A DNA stretch of 64,000 bases from Sphingomonas japonica (lineage in GTDB: Bacteria > Pseudomonadota > Alphaproteobacteria > Sphingomonadales > Sphingomonadaceae), in the NCBI RefSeq assembly GCF_006346325.1, contig NZ_VDYR01000002.1, forward strand, positions 229,321 to 293,320. Reading direction: 5' to 3'. Positions within the stretch are counted from its first letter, which is position 1. Every line of letters starts with the position of its first letter. This document shows, piece by piece, positions 1 to 9,376 of the stretch. Below the pieces are notes generated by a model. That model had not been told where the DNA came from. It worked only from the letters and a program-made list of their open reading frames with translations, and made no database searches. The position numbers were made by a program, and so were the translations under genes.

Positions 1-312
1 GCAGTCGGCGTGCGCGATGCCGGATATCGCATCGTCGAGGGCAAGGGCTTCACCTCCTTCGGCATCGCCACCGCGATCGTCCGCATCTGCGAAGCGATTC
101 TGCGCGACGAGCGGTCCGTACTTCCGGTCAGCAGCTGGGTCGGCAAGACCTATGGCCCGATCGACCTGTGCCTCAGCCTGCCCTGCGTCATCGGCGCGGA
201 CGGTATCAAGGAAATCCTGTTCCCGATGCTCGATGACGAGGAACAGGTCGCACTGGTGGCTTCGGCGGCGCAACTTGCGGACGCGCTGGCCGTGCTCGAC
301 CGGGTGGTGTGA
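1..312 (+). CDS. ldh: L-lactate dehydrogenase, C-terminal part (5' end outside window)
   Basis: The window opens inside this gene; the visible part is about 103 codons, ending in TGA at 310-312. The residues match the C-terminal half of the NAD-dependent L-lactate/malate dehydrogenase family: a helix with EGKGFTSFGIATA, then ICEAIL, then VLPVSSW, then a strand and helix containing LSLPCVIGADGI. In this family the enzyme interconverts pyruvate and L-lactate in the cytoplasm. The catalytic His and the NAD-binding Rossmann half are not in the window, so substrate (lactate or malate) cannot be settled from residues here; the VLPVSSW strand is more like lactate dehydrogenases. It converges on the SURF1 gene with only 13 bases between stop codons. 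Confidence 0.8.
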   Translation, partial: AVGVRDAGYRIVEGKGFTSFGIATAIVRICEAILRDERSVLPVSSWVGKTYGPIDLCLSLPCVIGADGIKEILFPMLDDEEQVALVASAAQLADALAVLDRVV

Positions 313-325
313 ACCCAGTTCGGCT

Positions 326-931
326 TTAGCGACCACCCCGCCGCCGAACCGCCAGCAGGTAGATCACCCCCGCGATCCCCGCGAACAGAAACCACTGCAC
401 CGCGTACGCCAGGTGGTTGTTCGGTATCCCCGATGGATCGGGCCGCCTGCTCGCTTTCAGCCCCGCGACCGGTTCGGTCGCGACCAGCATCAGCCGCCGT
501 TCGCTGCCGCCGCCCAGCATCCGCTGGACCACCGGGGTGGGGTCGGGGGCGTAGGTGATCGTGCCGGTCACCACTCCGCCCGGCCAGTCGGGTGCGGGCT
601 GGCTTGGGTCGCTCGCCACGCCCAGTTCGACCACCGCACCGTTGGCGCAGGTCGCCAGGTGGCGGTATCCGTTGCTGCCGTCCGCCGCACGGCCGCCCTC
701 GCGGCGCCAGTCGCCGGGGGATCGGCAGTCCAGCCGGGCGGTGCGGAACAGCACGCTCTCGTCGGCCGCGCCAAGCGGAAACGCGATCGCCGGCAGCGCG
801 TCATTGCTGGCATAGCGCGCGAGCAGCGCTTCCTTGCCCGCGCGGCGGTCGAGTTGCCACACGCCCAGCGCGATCATCAGCGCGATCGCCGCGACAACGA
901 CGATCGTGGACAGGATCGGCAGTCGCCTCAT
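326..931 (-). CDS. SURF1 family cytochrome c oxidase assembly protein
   Basis: A 201-residue inner-membrane protein with the SURF1 layout: an N-terminal membrane helix (about residues 6-24) followed at once by GVWQLDRR, which is the family's characteristic G-x-WQL-x-R motif, a periplasmic domain, and a second helix near the C-terminus (about 175-195). SURF1 proteins help place heme a in oxidase subunit I. It is the last gene of the oxidase operon, and its ATG overlaps the stop of the DUF983 gene by four bases (ATGA), so the two are probably translationally coupled. The length is normal for short alphaproteobacterial SURF1 proteins. Confidence 0.9.
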   Translation of the reverse strand: MRRLPILSTIVVVAAIALMIALGVWQLDRRAGKEALLARYASNDALPAIAFPLGAADESVLFRTARLDCRSPGDWRREGGRAADGSNGYRHLATCANGAVVELGVASDPSQPAPDWPGGVVTGTITYAPDPTPVVQRMLGGGSERRLMLVATEPVAGLKASRRPDPSGIPNNHLAYAVQWFLFAGIAGVIYLLAVRRRGGR

Positions 932-1365
932 TGCCCGTCACTCCGGTGCTCGCGCGCCTCGTTGCGCCATTCCAGCGCGAGCAGCGCCCCCTTGGCGGCG
1001 CGCAGCGAGAGCAGCACGCCGATCGCGGTCAGCGGCAGCCACAGCAGCACATGCACCCACCATGGCGGCCCCACCGCCAGCTCCAGCCAGATCGCCAGCA
1101 CGGTGATGATCGTGCCGATGCCCAATGTCAGGAACGCCGCCGGTCCGTCGCCGACGTTGAAGCTCGCGAAATCGAGGCCGCATTTGCTGCACGCCGGCGC
1201 GAACCGCGCCCACCCGTCGAACAGGGTCGGCGCACCGCAGCGCGGGCACAGCCCCCGAAATGCGACTTGGGCGGGAGTGGGGGTGCCCACTCCCGCCCGT
1301 GCGGCATCCGAAGGATCGGTCGGGTCAGCCACCGTGAATGGGTGCGCCCCAGCTGCCCCAGACAT
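928..1365 (-). CDS. DUF983 family membrane protein
   Basis: A 145-residue protein with an N-terminal zinc-ribbon-like pair of CxxC motifs (CPRCG at about 40 and CSKCG at about 59) followed by two membrane helices (about 75-98 and 100-122). This is the DUF983 arrangement, a family commonly encoded in alphaproteobacterial cox clusters between coxC and SURF1; its biochemical role is not established. The only ATG open to this frame is at 1365, which makes the gene overlap the end of coxC by 41 bases. A GTG start within the first 30 codons would shorten the overlap and leave both CxxC motifs intact, so the start is uncertain. Confidence 0.85.
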   Translation of the reverse strand: MSGAAGAHPFTVADPTDPSDAARAGVGTPTPAQVAFRGLCPRCGAPTLFDGWARFAPACSKCGLDFASFNVGDGPAAFLTLGIGTIITVLAIWLELAVGPPWWVHVLLWLPLTAIGVLLSLRAAKGALLALEWRNEAREHRSDGQ

Positions 1366-2224
1366 AGACGGTGACGAACAGGAACAGCCACACCACGTCG
1401 ACGAAATGCCAGTACCAGGCGGCCGCTTCGAAGCCGAAATGCTGGCGCGGGGTGAAATCGCCGCGATAGGCGCGGACCAGGCAGACGATCAGGAAGATCG
1501 TGCCGATCGCGACGTGGAAGCCGTGGAAGCCCGTCGACATGTAGAAGGCCGCGGCATAGTTGGTGCCGGTGAAGGCGAACGGCGCGTGCGCATATTCATA
1601 TGCCTGGATGCTCGAGAACAGCAGTCCGAGCAGGATCGTCGCCCACAGCCCCTTGAGCACACCGTCATTCTCGCCGACGCCGATCAGGCCCCATGCCCCG
1701 CGCTTGGCACCGCCGCGCTGACCGTGGATCAGCGCATGATGCGCCCAGGTCACGGTGGTCCCCGACAGCAGCAGGATGAAGGTGTTGAGCAGCGGGAAGC
1801 TGAACGGATCGATCACCTCGATGCCCTTGGGCGGCCATTGCGCCACCGCATCGGCGACGACGGTCGCCGCCCCGTCGGCGACTTCGAGCGGGACCGGGAA
1901 CAGGCTGAAATCGAACCACGACCAGAACCAGCCGACGAAGAACATCACTTCCGACGCGATGAACAGGATCATGCCATAGCGCAGGTGGAGCTGGACCACT
2001 GGCGTGTGGTCGCCCGAATTCGCCTCACGCACCACATCGGCCCACCACGAATACATGGTGAACAGCACGCCTGCGAGCCCGGCGAGGAAGATCCAGCCAC
2101 CGCCATTGGCCTCGCGCATCCACATGATGCCGCCCGCCGCCATCGCCAGCGACGACATCGATCCGACCAGCGGCCAGATGCTGGGGGGAAGAATATGATA
2201 TTCGTGGTTCTTGGCACCGGCCAT
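1325..2224 (-). CDS. coxC: Cytochrome c oxidase subunit III
   Basis: A 299-residue multipass subunit of the aa3-type cytochrome c oxidase. It begins MAGAKNHEYHILPPSIWP and carries the usual seven helices, including the conserved stretches ASEVMFFVGWFWSWF and TGFHGFHVAIGT near residue 230, and it ends at the typical WGSWG. The ATG at 2224 is preferred over an upstream in-frame ATG at 2254 because AGGAAG lies eight bases before it and because family members start at this point. Subunit III binds lipid and stabilises the oxidase core in the inner membrane. It follows ctaG in the operon with a 36-base gap. Confidence 0.95.
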   Translation of the reverse strand: MAGAKNHEYHILPPSIWPLVGSMSSLAMAAGGIMWMREANGGGWIFLAGLAGVLFTMYSWWADVVREANSGDHTPVVQLHLRYGMILFIASEVMFFVGWFWSWFDFSLFPVPLEVADGAATVVADAVAQWPPKGIEVIDPFSFPLLNTFILLLSGTTVTWAHHALIHGQRGGAKRGAWGLIGVGENDGVLKGLWATILLGLLFSSIQAYEYAHAPFAFTGTNYAAAFYMSTGFHGFHVAIGTIFLIVCLVRAYRGDFTPRQHFGFEAAAWYWHFVDVVWLFLFVTVYVWGSWGAPIHGG

Positions 2225-2260
2225 CGTCGTCGCTTCCTGCTTGGTCTGTCGCAAAGGGCT

Positions 2261-2794
2261 CTAGCTTGCGGCCTTCGCGGAATCCACTGGGTAAAATGTG
2301 TACGAGAGCGTGATCTCTTCGATCCGGCTGGCTTCCTCGTCCTCCAGGATCGAGGGATCGACGTAGAACACCACCGGCATGCGCACTTCCTCGCCGGGCT
2401 GCAGCGTCTGCTCGGTGAAGCAGAAGCACTGGATCTTGGTGAAATACGATCCCGCCAGCGCCGGCGTCACGTTGAACGTCGCGGTGCCGGTGATCGGCTT
2501 GTCCGAAAGGTTCTTGGCGGTGAAGAACGCCATGTCGCGCGCGCCGATGGCGATGCGCTGCGCGCGCTGCTCGGGCTTGAACGCCCATGGCAGCGCGGTG
2601 CTGGTGTTGGTGTCGAACGCCACCGTGACTTGGCGATCGATCGCGCCGGGCGCGGCATCGGCGACCTGGGTGGTGCCGTTCAATCCGGTGACCTGGCAGA
2701 ACATGCGGTACAGCGGCACGCTGGCGAAGCCGACCCCGCCCATGAAGAACACGAACGCGAAACCGAGCAAGGCGGTGCGAAGGTTACGGCTCAT
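2261..2794 (-). CDS. ctaG: Cytochrome c oxidase assembly protein CtaG/Cox11
   Basis: A 177-residue copper chaperone that delivers copper to the CuB centre of oxidase subunit I. One N-terminal helix (about 7-26) anchors a periplasmic beta-sandwich. The copper-binding motif CFCF is visible as KIQCFCFTEQTL, followed by PGEEVRMPVVFYVDP, both strongly conserved in Cox11. The ATG at 2794 overlaps the stop of the preceding small gene (ATGA), which supports this start and translational coupling. Its place between ctaB and coxC is the usual one in alphaproteobacteria. Confidence 0.95.
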   Translation of the reverse strand: MSRNLRTALLGFAFVFFMGGVGFASVPLYRMFCQVTGLNGTTQVADAAPGAIDRQVTVAFDTNTSTALPWAFKPEQRAQRIAIGARDMAFFTAKNLSDKPITGTATFNVTPALAGSYFTKIQCFCFTEQTLQPGEEVRMPVVFYVDPSILEDEEASRIEEITLSYTFYPVDSAKAAS

Positions 2795-2925
2795 CCGAAG
2801 CCCGCCTTGATCTTGGCGATGGTGATCGCGAACATCAGCACCACGAACGCTGCCAGCAGCAGTGCCAGCACCTTCGATCGCGACTTCTGCCGCGCGCGAA
2901 CCAGATCCTGGTCGTCGGGGGTCAT
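2791..2925 (-). CDS. Small single-pass CoxF-like membrane protein (44 aa)
   Basis: A 44-residue gene easily missed by length cut-offs. It starts at the ATG that overlaps the ctaB stop (ATGA, 2922-2925) and stops in the TGA that overlaps the ctaG start (2791-2794), so it is bracketed by two four-base overlaps. The protein has a charged N-terminus rich in Asp, Arg and Lys (about 1-18), one membrane helix (about 19-37) and a short basic tail. Comparable small proteins encoded between ctaB and ctaG in other alphaproteobacteria are called CoxF or oxidase-associated proteins. A role in oxidase assembly is inferred from position only. Confidence 0.8.
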   Translation of the reverse strand: MTPDDQDLVRARQKSRSKVLALLLAAFVVLMFAITIAKIKAGFG

Positions 2926-3836
2926 GCGAACACCAGCCGGTCGGTGGCAAGCCCGCCGAACAGCAGGAACAGGTACAGGATCGAAAAGGCGAACAGCGAT
3001 TTCTCGGGTTTCATCGCGTCGTTCTCGCCGCGCGTGCGGGTCGCGACGCGCAGCGCCAGCACGGCGAAGATCGCACTGCCGACGATCGCGGTCAGGCCGT
3101 ACGCATCGCCGGCAAGGCCGAGCGCCCATGGCGCGACCGCGCAGGCGGCCATCGCGATCGTATACAGGCCGATCTGGGTCCGCGTCGTGCGCTCGCCCGC
3201 CACCACCGGCAGCATCGGCACGCCTGCGGCCGAGTAGTCGGCCTTCATGAACAGCGCGAGCGCCCAGAAATGCGGCGGCGTCCACAGAAAGATCAGCCCG
3301 AACAGCAACAGCGGCAGCGCGGTGACGTCGCCGGTCGCCGCGGCCCAGCCGATGATCGGCGGAAACGCGCCTGCCGCGCCGCCGATGACGATATTCTGCG
3401 GCGTGCGGCGCTTGAGCCACACGGTATAGATGAGCACGTAGAACAGGATCGACCCGAGCAGGATCGCCGCCGACAGCCAGTTGACCGCAAGCCCCATCAG
3501 CAGCACCGAAAACGCCGACAACCCGACGCCGAAGTGGAGCGCCGCCTGCGCGTCCATCCGCCCGGCCGGCAGGGGGCGCTTCGCGGTACGCTTCATCACC
3601 GCGTCGATATCGGCCTCGTACCACTGGTTGAGCGCGCCCGACGCGCCTGCGCCCAGCGCGATGCACAGGATCGCGGTGAACCCGATGACGGGGTCGATCG
3701 CCACCGGCGCCGCCAGCATCCCGCACAACGCGGTGAACACGACCAGCGTCATCACACGGGGCTTGGTCAGCGCCAGGAAGTCGCGCCAGTCGGCTGGCAG
3801 CGGATACGCGGCAACGGATATAGTCGTGGCGTTCAT
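2922..3836 (-). CDS. ctaB: Protoheme IX farnesyltransferase (heme o synthase)
   Basis: A 304-residue UbiA-family membrane prenyltransferase that attaches a farnesyl group to heme b to make heme o, the precursor of the heme a used by the oxidase. The first Asp-rich motif appears as [15 protein letters not shown] (about residues 69-83), followed by RPLPAG; the second conserved region is [10 protein letters not shown] near residue 190. About eight membrane helices are evident. The ATG at 3836 gives the typical start and places TKPRVM just before the first helix. It is separated from the upstream coxA by 164 bases containing a hairpin, and its stop overlaps the next small gene. Confidence 0.95.
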   Translation of the reverse strand: MNATTISVAAYPLPADWRDFLALTKPRVMTLVVFTALCGMLAAPVAIDPVIGFTAILCIALGAGASGALNQWYEADIDAVMKRTAKRPLPAGRMDAQAALHFGVGLSAFSVLLMGLAVNWLSAAILLGSILFYVLIYTVWLKRRTPQNIVIGGAAGAFPPIIGWAAATGDVTALPLLLFGLIFLWTPPHFWALALFMKADYSAAGVPMLPVVAGERTTRTQIGLYTIAMAACAVAPWALGLAGDAYGLTAIVGSAIFAVLALRVATRTRGENDAMKPEKSLFAFSILYLFLLFGGLATDRLVFA

Positions 3837-3961
3837 CGGTTCGCTCGCATGTGGCCAGGCGCGACCGCTCGTCGCACGCGGGCCGGGGGGCGGCTCGGGA
3901 TGGTCTCGCGATGCGAGCCGCAAGGAAAGCGTCGCTGGTCGGCAGCGGCGCTTGCCTTGCG

Positions 3962-3988
3962 GCCCATCCGGCGCGGGGCCGGATGGGC
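3962..3988. terminator. Ten-bp perfect hairpin between coxA and ctaB
   Basis: GCCCATCCGG at 3962-3971 is the exact reverse complement of CCGGATGGGC at 3979-3988, with a seven-base loop. It lies 13 bases past the coxA stop on the minus strand, inside the only gap over 100 bases in the oxidase operon. No U-run follows, so it is better read as an attenuator, mRNA 3'-end stabiliser or processing site than as a classical intrinsic terminator. Confidence 0.5.
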
Positions 3989-4000
3989 GCGAAAGGTGCC

Positions 4001-5665
4001 TCAATCGATCTTGGGCAGCGTCTCGAACTGGTGGAACGGCGGCGGGCTGGACAGCGTCCATTCCAGCGTCGTCGCGCCTTCGCCCCACGGGTTGCCTTCG
4101 GCCTTCTTGCCCGCTGCCATCGACCAGAACAGGTTGATGAAGAACGCGACCATGCCCAGCGCCATGATGACATAGCCCCAGCTCGCAATCTCGTTCCAGT
4201 GCGCATAGGCGTCGGGATAGTCGGGATAGCGCCGCGGCATGCCCTGCAGACCCAGGAAATGCATCGGGAAGAACAGCACGTTCACGCCGATGAAGAACAC
4301 CCAGAAGTGCACCTGGCCGAGGAACTCGTTGTACATCTTGCCCGACATCTTCGGGAACCAGTAGTAGAAGCCGGCGAACAGCCCGAACACCGCGCCCAGC
4401 GACAGCACATAGTGAAAATGCGCCACCACGTAGTAGGTGTCGTGCATATAGTCGTCGACCCCGCCGTTCGCGAGCACGACGCCGGTTACGCCGCCGACCG
4501 TGAACATGAAGATGAACCCGATCGCCCACAGCATCGGCGTCTTGAAGCTGATCGAACCGCCCCACATCGTCGCGATCCACGAGAAGATCTTGACGCCCGT
4601 CGGGACCGCGATGACCATCGTCGCCGCGGTGAAATACATCTTGGTATTCACGCTGAGGCCGGTGGTGAACATGTGGTGCGCCCACACCACGAACCCGACC
4701 ACGCCGATCGCGACCATCGCGTACGCCATGCCGAGATAGCCGAACACCGGCTTGCGGCTGAAGGTCGCGACGATCTGGCTGACGATGCCGAAGCCCGGCA
4801 GGATCATGATGTAGACTTCGGGATGGCCGAAGAACCAGAACAGATGCTGGTAGAGCACCGGATCGCCGCCGCCGGCCGGATCGAAGAAGGTGGTGCCGAA
4901 ATTACGGTCGGTCAGCAGCATGGTGATCGCCGCGGCCAGTACGGGAAGCGCGAGCAGCAGGAGGAATGCGGTGACCAGTACCGACCATACGAACAGCGGC
5001 ATCTTGTGCAGCGTCATGCCCGGAGCGCGCATGTTGAAGATGGTGGTGATGAAGTTGATCGCGCCCAGGATCGAGCTCGCCCCGGCCAGATGCAGCGACA
5101 GGATCGACATGTCGACGGCCGGCGAGGTCTCGCCATAGGTCGACAGCGTCGGATACACCGTCCAGCCGGTACCCGCGCCGCCGAAGAACGGCGAGGCGAG
5201 CAGCAGCGTGAAGGCGGGGACCAGCAGCCAGAACGACACGTTGTTCATGCGCGGGAACGCCATGTCGGGCGCGCCGATCATGATCGGCACGAACCAGTTG
5301 CCGAACCCGCCGATCATCGCCGGCATCACCATGAAGAACACCATGATCAGGCCATGCGCGGTAATCAGCACGTTCCACAGGTGCAGCGCCTCGTCGAACG
5401 ACGCTTCGCCGCCCGCAAGATACGCGGCCCATACCGGCAGATGCTGGATGCCCGGCTCGGCCAGTTCCATGCGCATCAGGCCGGAGATCGCCCCGCCGAT
5501 GATCCCCGCGACGATCGCGAAGATCAGGTACAGCGTGCCGATGTCCTTGTGGTTGGTCGACATGAACCAGCGTGCGAAGAACGCCGGCTTGTGATCGGCG
5601 TCATGATGATGGTCATGCGCGCCATGCGCTTCGAAGGCGCTGGGGGTAAGGGCGGTGTCGGTCAT
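4001..5665 (-). CDS. coxA: Cytochrome c oxidase subunit I (aa3 type)
   Basis: A 554-residue catalytic subunit with twelve membrane helices. The metal ligands are all present: His104 (heme a) in LITAHGLIM, His281 with cross-linked Tyr285 in GHPEVY (CuB), His330 and His331 (CuB) in WAHHMFTTG, and His416 (heme a3) and His418 (heme a) in VAHFHY. The N-terminus is His-rich (about 14-25), then [14 protein letters not shown] as usual. The enzyme reduces oxygen to water and pumps protons in the inner membrane. The start lies only three bases after the coxB stop, so the two subunit genes form a coupled pair. Confidence 0.97.
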   Translation of the reverse strand: MTDTALTPSAFEAHGAHDHHHDADHKPAFFARWFMSTNHKDIGTLYLIFAIVAGIIGGAISGLMRMELAEPGIQHLPVWAAYLAGGEASFDEALHLWNVLITAHGLIMVFFMVMPAMIGGFGNWFVPIMIGAPDMAFPRMNNVSFWLLVPAFTLLLASPFFGGAGTGWTVYPTLSTYGETSPAVDMSILSLHLAGASSILGAINFITTIFNMRAPGMTLHKMPLFVWSVLVTAFLLLLALPVLAAAITMLLTDRNFGTTFFDPAGGGDPVLYQHLFWFFGHPEVYIMILPGFGIVSQIVATFSRKPVFGYLGMAYAMVAIGVVGFVVWAHHMFTTGLSVNTKMYFTAATMVIAVPTGVKIFSWIATMWGGSISFKTPMLWAIGFIFMFTVGGVTGVVLANGGVDDYMHDTYYVVAHFHYVLSLGAVFGLFAGFYYWFPKMSGKMYNEFLGQVHFWVFFIGVNVLFFPMHFLGLQGMPRRYPDYPDAYAHWNEIASWGYVIMALGMVAFFINLFWSMAAGKKAEGNPWGEGATTLEWTLSSPPPFHQFETLPKID

Positions 5666-5668
5666 GGC

Positions 5669-6850
5669 TTATTGATCCGCATTGCCGAGCGCACCGGCAT
5701 TACCGGTGGCGGCCTGGTTCGAAACGGGGGACGTGGCGGCGCCGTTCACCAGCGCATCGTCGCTGGCCGGGACCGCGGCGTTCGCCGGGGTCGCGGTGTC
5801 GTCGGCGGGGGTACCCGCGGCGGCGGGGGCGGCGGCAGGCGCTTCCTCGCCCGGCATCGTGCCGCCCTTGGCGCGGATCCACTGCGCGAACACCGCGGGC
5901 GACACCGCCTCAACCGCGATCGGCATATAGGCGTGGCGCGCGCCGCACAGTTCGCTGCACTGGCCGAAATACAGACCCGGCTTGTCGATGGTGAAGCTGG
6001 TCTCGTTGAGGCGACCGGGAACCGCGTCGAGCTTGATCCAGAATGCCGGCATCGCCCAGCTGTGGATGACGTCGTTGCCGGTGGTGATCAGGCGGATCGG
6101 AACGCCGACCGGCAGCACCACGCGGTTGTCGACCGCCAGCAGGCGCGGGCCGTCGGCATCGGTGCGTGCGCGCTGGCCCGGCTGGACCTCGCTTGGCTCG
6201 CGCAGCATGTTGGCGGTCAGCGCGACGCCGCCATGATCGGGATATTCGTAGGACCAATACCATTGGTTGCCGATCGCCTTGAGCGTCACGGCATTGTCGG
6301 GTGCAGGCTTGTACTGGCGCGCCAGCAGCCCGATCGACGGCACCGCGATCGCCACCAGGATCAGCACCGGCGCCAGCGTCCAGACGACCTCGATGAACGT
6401 GTTGTGCGACGTCTTCGACGGCACCGGGTTGGCGGCGCGGCGATAGCGAACGATCGTCCACACCAGCAGCACCAGAACGAAGATCGAGATGATCGTGATC
6501 AGCGGCACCAGGATCACATTGTGGAACCATGCCGCCTGTTCGCCGGTCGCGGTGACCTGCGGCTGGACACCCAGGCGTCCGTCGACCGGCTGGCCGATGC
6601 CCGCGGTCGGGGTCAGGATCGGCGTGCCATCGGCATTGAGCGTCGGATCGGCGGGTGTCGCTTCGGCCGCGGGCGCCGCACCGGTCGGAACCGCGGCAGC
6701 CGGGTCGGCGGTGCCGGCGGCAGGCGCGGCCGCCGCGGGTTGCGCCGCGGCCGGTTGCGGCACTTCGCCGGCAGTCTGCGCGGACACACCCGTCCCGGCG
6801 AGCATCAGGCCCGCGGCAAGGACGATCGACTTCAACCCAGGCATTCGCAT
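5669..6850 (-). CDS. coxB: Cytochrome c oxidase subunit II with CuA centre
   Basis: A 393-residue subunit with a signal peptide (1-24, likely cut after GVSA), two membrane helices (about 112-134 and 156-176) and a periplasmic cupredoxin domain. The CuA ligands are visible: His263 (VIHSW), Cys298, Glu300, Cys302, His306 and Met309 within QCSELCGARHAYMP. The protein is longer than usual because of two Ala/Pro-rich low-complexity segments, about residues 28-68 before the first helix and about 330-393 at the C-terminus. The first ATG is at 6850 and another in frame at 6844. It is the first gene of the oxidase operon, divergent from pyrE. Confidence 0.96.
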   Translation of the reverse strand: MRMPGLKSIVLAAGLMLAGTGVSAQTAGEVPQPAAAQPAAAAPAAGTADPAAAVPTGAAPAAEATPADPTLNADGTPILTPTAGIGQPVDGRLGVQPQVTATGEQAAWFHNVILVPLITIISIFVLVLLVWTIVRYRRAANPVPSKTSHNTFIEVVWTLAPVLILVAIAVPSIGLLARQYKPAPDNAVTLKAIGNQWYWSYEYPDHGGVALTANMLREPSEVQPGQRARTDADGPRLLAVDNRVVLPVGVPIRLITTGNDVIHSWAMPAFWIKLDAVPGRLNETSFTIDKPGLYFGQCSELCGARHAYMPIAVEAVSPAVFAQWIRAKGGTMPGEEAPAAAPAAAGTPADDTATPANAAVPASDDALVNGAATSPVSNQAATGNAGALGNADQ

Positions 6851-7038
6851 CGTGTCGTTTCACCCGTGATTCTGGCCGCGCGCCGCGGTCGGGCGCGCAG
6901 GCGGGACCAACCCCGTCGCCGCGCCTATAGGCCGCACTGCCGCTTGTCTCAAGCTGTGGACAGTGTTTTTGTACGCAGTTGCGGCAAGGCCGGTGCATAG
7001 TTATTTCGATCACACTGCACGCCGATACGGGGGCCATC

Positions 7039-7623
7039 GTGACCGACGACGAGATTCTCGCGGAATTCCGCGCGGCCGACGCGCTGCTCGAAGGGCATTT
7101 CATCCTGTCTTCAGGGCTGCGCTCGTCCCGCTACCTGCAATGCGCGCGGGTGTTGATGGACCCGGTACGCGGCGCGCGGCTGGCGAACGCGCTGGTAGCG
7201 CGGCTGCCCGCCGACATCCGCGCGCGAGTCGAAGCGGTGGTATCCCCGGCGATGGGCGGCGTCATCGCCGGGCATGAAATGGGCCGCGCGCTGGGCGTGT
7301 CCGCGATGTTCCTTGAGCGTCCCGAGGGGGTGTTCGAACTGCGCCGCGGCTTCCGGCTCGACCCCGGTACCCGAGTCTTGATGATGGAAGACGTCGTCAC
7401 CACCGGGCTCAGCTCGCGCGAAGCCATCGCCGCGATCGGCCGTGCGGGCGGCGAAGTCGTCGCGGCGGCGGCGCTGGTCGACCGCTCGGGCGGCACGGCC
7501 GACCTCGGCGTGCCGTTCTTCCCGCTGATCGCGCTTGATGTGCCGACCTACGAGGCGGATGCGGTTCCGCCCGAACTGGCGGCGATACCGGCGGTGAAGC
7601 CCGGCAGCCGGGTGGCGGCATGA
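7039..7623 (+). CDS. pyrE: Orotate phosphoribosyltransferase
   Basis: A 194-residue enzyme that joins orotate to PRPP to give OMP in pyrimidine synthesis. The PRPP-binding motif is MEDVVTTG at about 116-123, and SSGLRSSRYLQCARVLM near residue 24 is the substrate loop region. I take GTG at 7039 as the start, because the protein then begins MTDDEILAEF like its relatives and a purine-rich ACGGGGG lies about five bases upstream; the frame is open further up to a TTG at 6979, but those residues look non-coding. The stop overlaps the next gene's ATG by four bases. Confidence 0.93.
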   Translation: MTDDEILAEFRAADALLEGHFILSSGLRSSRYLQCARVLMDPVRGARLANALVARLPADIRARVEAVVSPAMGGVIAGHEMGRALGVSAMFLERPEGVFELRRGFRLDPGTRVLMMEDVVTTGLSSREAIAAIGRAGGEVVAAAALVDRSGGTADLGVPFFPLIALDVPTYEADAVPPELAAIPAVKPGSRVAA

Positions 7624-8651
7624 TCGCGCTGGCGCTGGCGCTTGCGGCGCAGGATGCGGGCGCGCTGGAGGGGCTGATTCGGAAGAGCGGGTTCGACCAC
7701 GGCTATGCATTGATCGCCCGAGAAGACGCCATTTTGCTGGAAAAAACGATCGTCGATTGCACGCCGCCGAATGATGGCAAGGAGCATTTCTGCAACGACC
7801 ATCCATTGCCCCCCGATCCTCGGTTTCCGTTCGCGTCGATCAGCAAGCAGATGGCGGCCGTGGTGACGATGCAGGCGATCGATGCCGGCAGGATCGCGCT
7901 CGAAGCGCCGATCGACCGCTATCTCGGCACGCTTGCAGGCAACGCCGCGGCCCCGACCGTGCGGCAATTGCTCCAGCACCAGTCGGGCCTGCGCAACTCG
8001 AACGACTCCGCTGCCGATGCGAAGGGCGATCCCTCCTTCTATTCCACCGGTCCGAACGGCGCGGATTGGTGCCTGACCGATCGCAAGGAGCCGGGCGGCG
8101 ACTGGTCGTACAATAATTGCGACACCATCGTGCTCGAGGCGGTGCTGCAGAAGGCGACGGGCAAGTCGATCAAGCACCTGTTCGAAGAAGGCGTGGCGCA
8201 GCCGCTGGGACTGACGCGGACCTATTATCTGCCGGGCAGCGATCCGGACGAGCTGCTCGGCAGCCTGACCGCGCGCGCCTTTGCCGGCTACGGCGCGGCC
8301 GGCAGCTTGACCGGCACTCCGCGCGAATTGCTGGCGATCGACCGCGCGCTGCTGGCCGGCACGCTGCTTTCGGCGAAATCGCGCGCGGTGCTGTGGGACG
8401 GCGATCCGCGGCTCGGCTACATGGCGATTGGCCAATGGGTATTCGATGCCCCGCTCACGGGTTGTGCCAGGCCGGTTCGGATCGTCGAGCGGCGCGGCGA
8501 TATCGGCGGCAACCAGGCGCGCAACATCCTGCTGCCCGACAGCGGCACGGTGGTGATCCTGTTCACCAGCGATGGCGATTTCGACTTTGGCGAAATCTGG
8601 CAGGGCAAGGGGCTGAGCCACGACCTGCTCGCCGCGGTGGCCTGCCCATGA
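7620..8651 (+). CDS. Serine hydrolase of the beta-lactamase/class C fold
   Basis: A 343-residue protein starting with a hydrophobic signal-like segment (1-11). The catalytic Ser-Lys pair is S73-I-S-K76 (ASISKQ), the second motif is YNN in DWSYNNCD, and QHQSGLRN near 119 is typical of the class C beta-lactamase/PBP4-like family. These proteins are periplasmic esterases, peptidases or D-Ala-D-Ala hydrolases; no substrate can be assigned. Two closely spaced Cys in the N-terminal region could form a disulfide. Its ATG overlaps the pyrE stop and its stop overlaps pdxJ, so it is embedded in a coupled housekeeping operon, which is unusual for this type of enzyme. Confidence 0.8.
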   Translation: MIALALALAAQDAGALEGLIRKSGFDHGYALIAREDAILLEKTIVDCTPPNDGKEHFCNDHPLPPDPRFPFASISKQMAAVVTMQAIDAGRIALEAPIDRYLGTLAGNAAAPTVRQLLQHQSGLRNSNDSAADAKGDPSFYSTGPNGADWCLTDRKEPGGDWSYNNCDTIVLEAVLQKATGKSIKHLFEEGVAQPLGLTRTYYLPGSDPDELLGSLTARAFAGYGAAGSLTGTPRELLAIDRALLAGTLLSAKSRAVLWDGDPRLGYMAIGQWVFDAPLTGCARPVRIVERRGDIGGNQARNILLPDSGTVVILFTSDGDFDFGEIWQGKGLSHDLLAAVACP

Positions 8652-9376
8652 CGCACCACCTCCGCCTCGGCGTCAACATCGACCATGTCGCGACGGTGCG
8701 GAATGCGCGCGGTTCGGGCTATCCCGATCCGGTGCGCGCGGCGCTGCTGGCGGCGGAGGCGGGGGCTGACGGGATCACCGCTCATCTGCGCGAGGATCGC
8801 CGCCACATCACCGACGCCGACATTGCTCGGCTGTCGCAGGAACTGACCATTCCGCTCAATCTCGAAATGGCCGCGACCGACGAGATGCTGGCGATCGCGC
8901 TCAAGCATCGCCCCCACGCAGCGTGCATCGTCCCGGAAAAGCGGGAGGAACGCACCACCGAGGGCGGGCTCGACGCCGCCGGCCAGCACAGCCACCTGGC
9001 GCCGATGGTGTCCGAACTGGCGGGCGCGAACATCCGCGTATCGCTGTTCATCGAACCCGACCCGCGCCAGATCGAGGCGGCGCTGCGCATGGGCGTACCC
9101 GTCGTCGAACTCCACACCGGCCGCTATTGCGAGCTGGACGGCGAAGCGCAGACCGCCGAGCTGCGCCGCATCGCCGACGCCGCGGCACTGGCGGCGAAGA
9201 ACGGCATCGAGGTCCATGCCGGCCACGGCCTGACCTTCGACAATGTCGTGCCCATCGCCGCGATCCCGCAGGTCCGCGAGCTCAACATCGGCCATTTCCT
9301 GATCGGCGAGGCGATCTTCGACGGGCTGGGTCCGGTGGTGCGGCGGATGCGCGACCTGATGGATTCGGCGCGGTGA
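8648..9376 (+). CDS. pdxJ: Pyridoxine 5'-phosphate synthase
   Basis: A 242-residue TIM-barrel enzyme that condenses 1-deoxyxylulose 5-phosphate with aminoacetone phosphate to make pyridoxine phosphate, the last ring-forming step of the DXP-dependent vitamin B6 pathway. It starts [17 protein letters not shown], the family signature, and contains [31 protein letters not shown] and HAGHGLT, all of which line the active site. The ATG at 8648 overlaps the preceding stop (ATGA). Its own TGA overlaps the GTG start of acpS. Length and motifs are normal. Confidence 0.96.
   Translation: MTHHLRLGVNIDHVATVRNARGSGYPDPVRAALLAAEAGADGITAHLREDRRHITDADIARLSQELTIPLNLEMAATDEMLAIALKHRPHAACIVPEKREERTTEGGLDAAGQHSHLAPMVSELAGANIRVSLFIEPDPRQIEAALRMGVPVVELHTGRYCELDGEAQTAELRRIADAAALAAKNGIEVHAGHGLTFDNVVPIAAIPQVRELNIGHFLIGEAIFDGLGPVVRRMRDLMDSAR

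Noticed and set aside
17..3250. A 1077-codon open frame on the plus strand across the cox genes
   Set aside because: It is antisense to intact coxC, ctaG, ctaB, DUF983 and SURF1 genes and its translation is Arg/Pro/Ala-rich with no domain. Such frames arise because high GC at third codon positions of the true genes removes stops in the antisense frame.
3851..7000. A 1049-codon plus-strand frame antisense to coxA and coxB
   Set aside because: Same cause; composition rich in Arg, His and Asp, no known motif, and fully covered by two certain genes.
6979..7038. Upstream TTG start for pyrE
   Set aside because: The extra 20 residues do not resemble any orotate phosphoribosyltransferase N-terminus, while GTG 7039 gives the expected start with a purine-rich site upstream.
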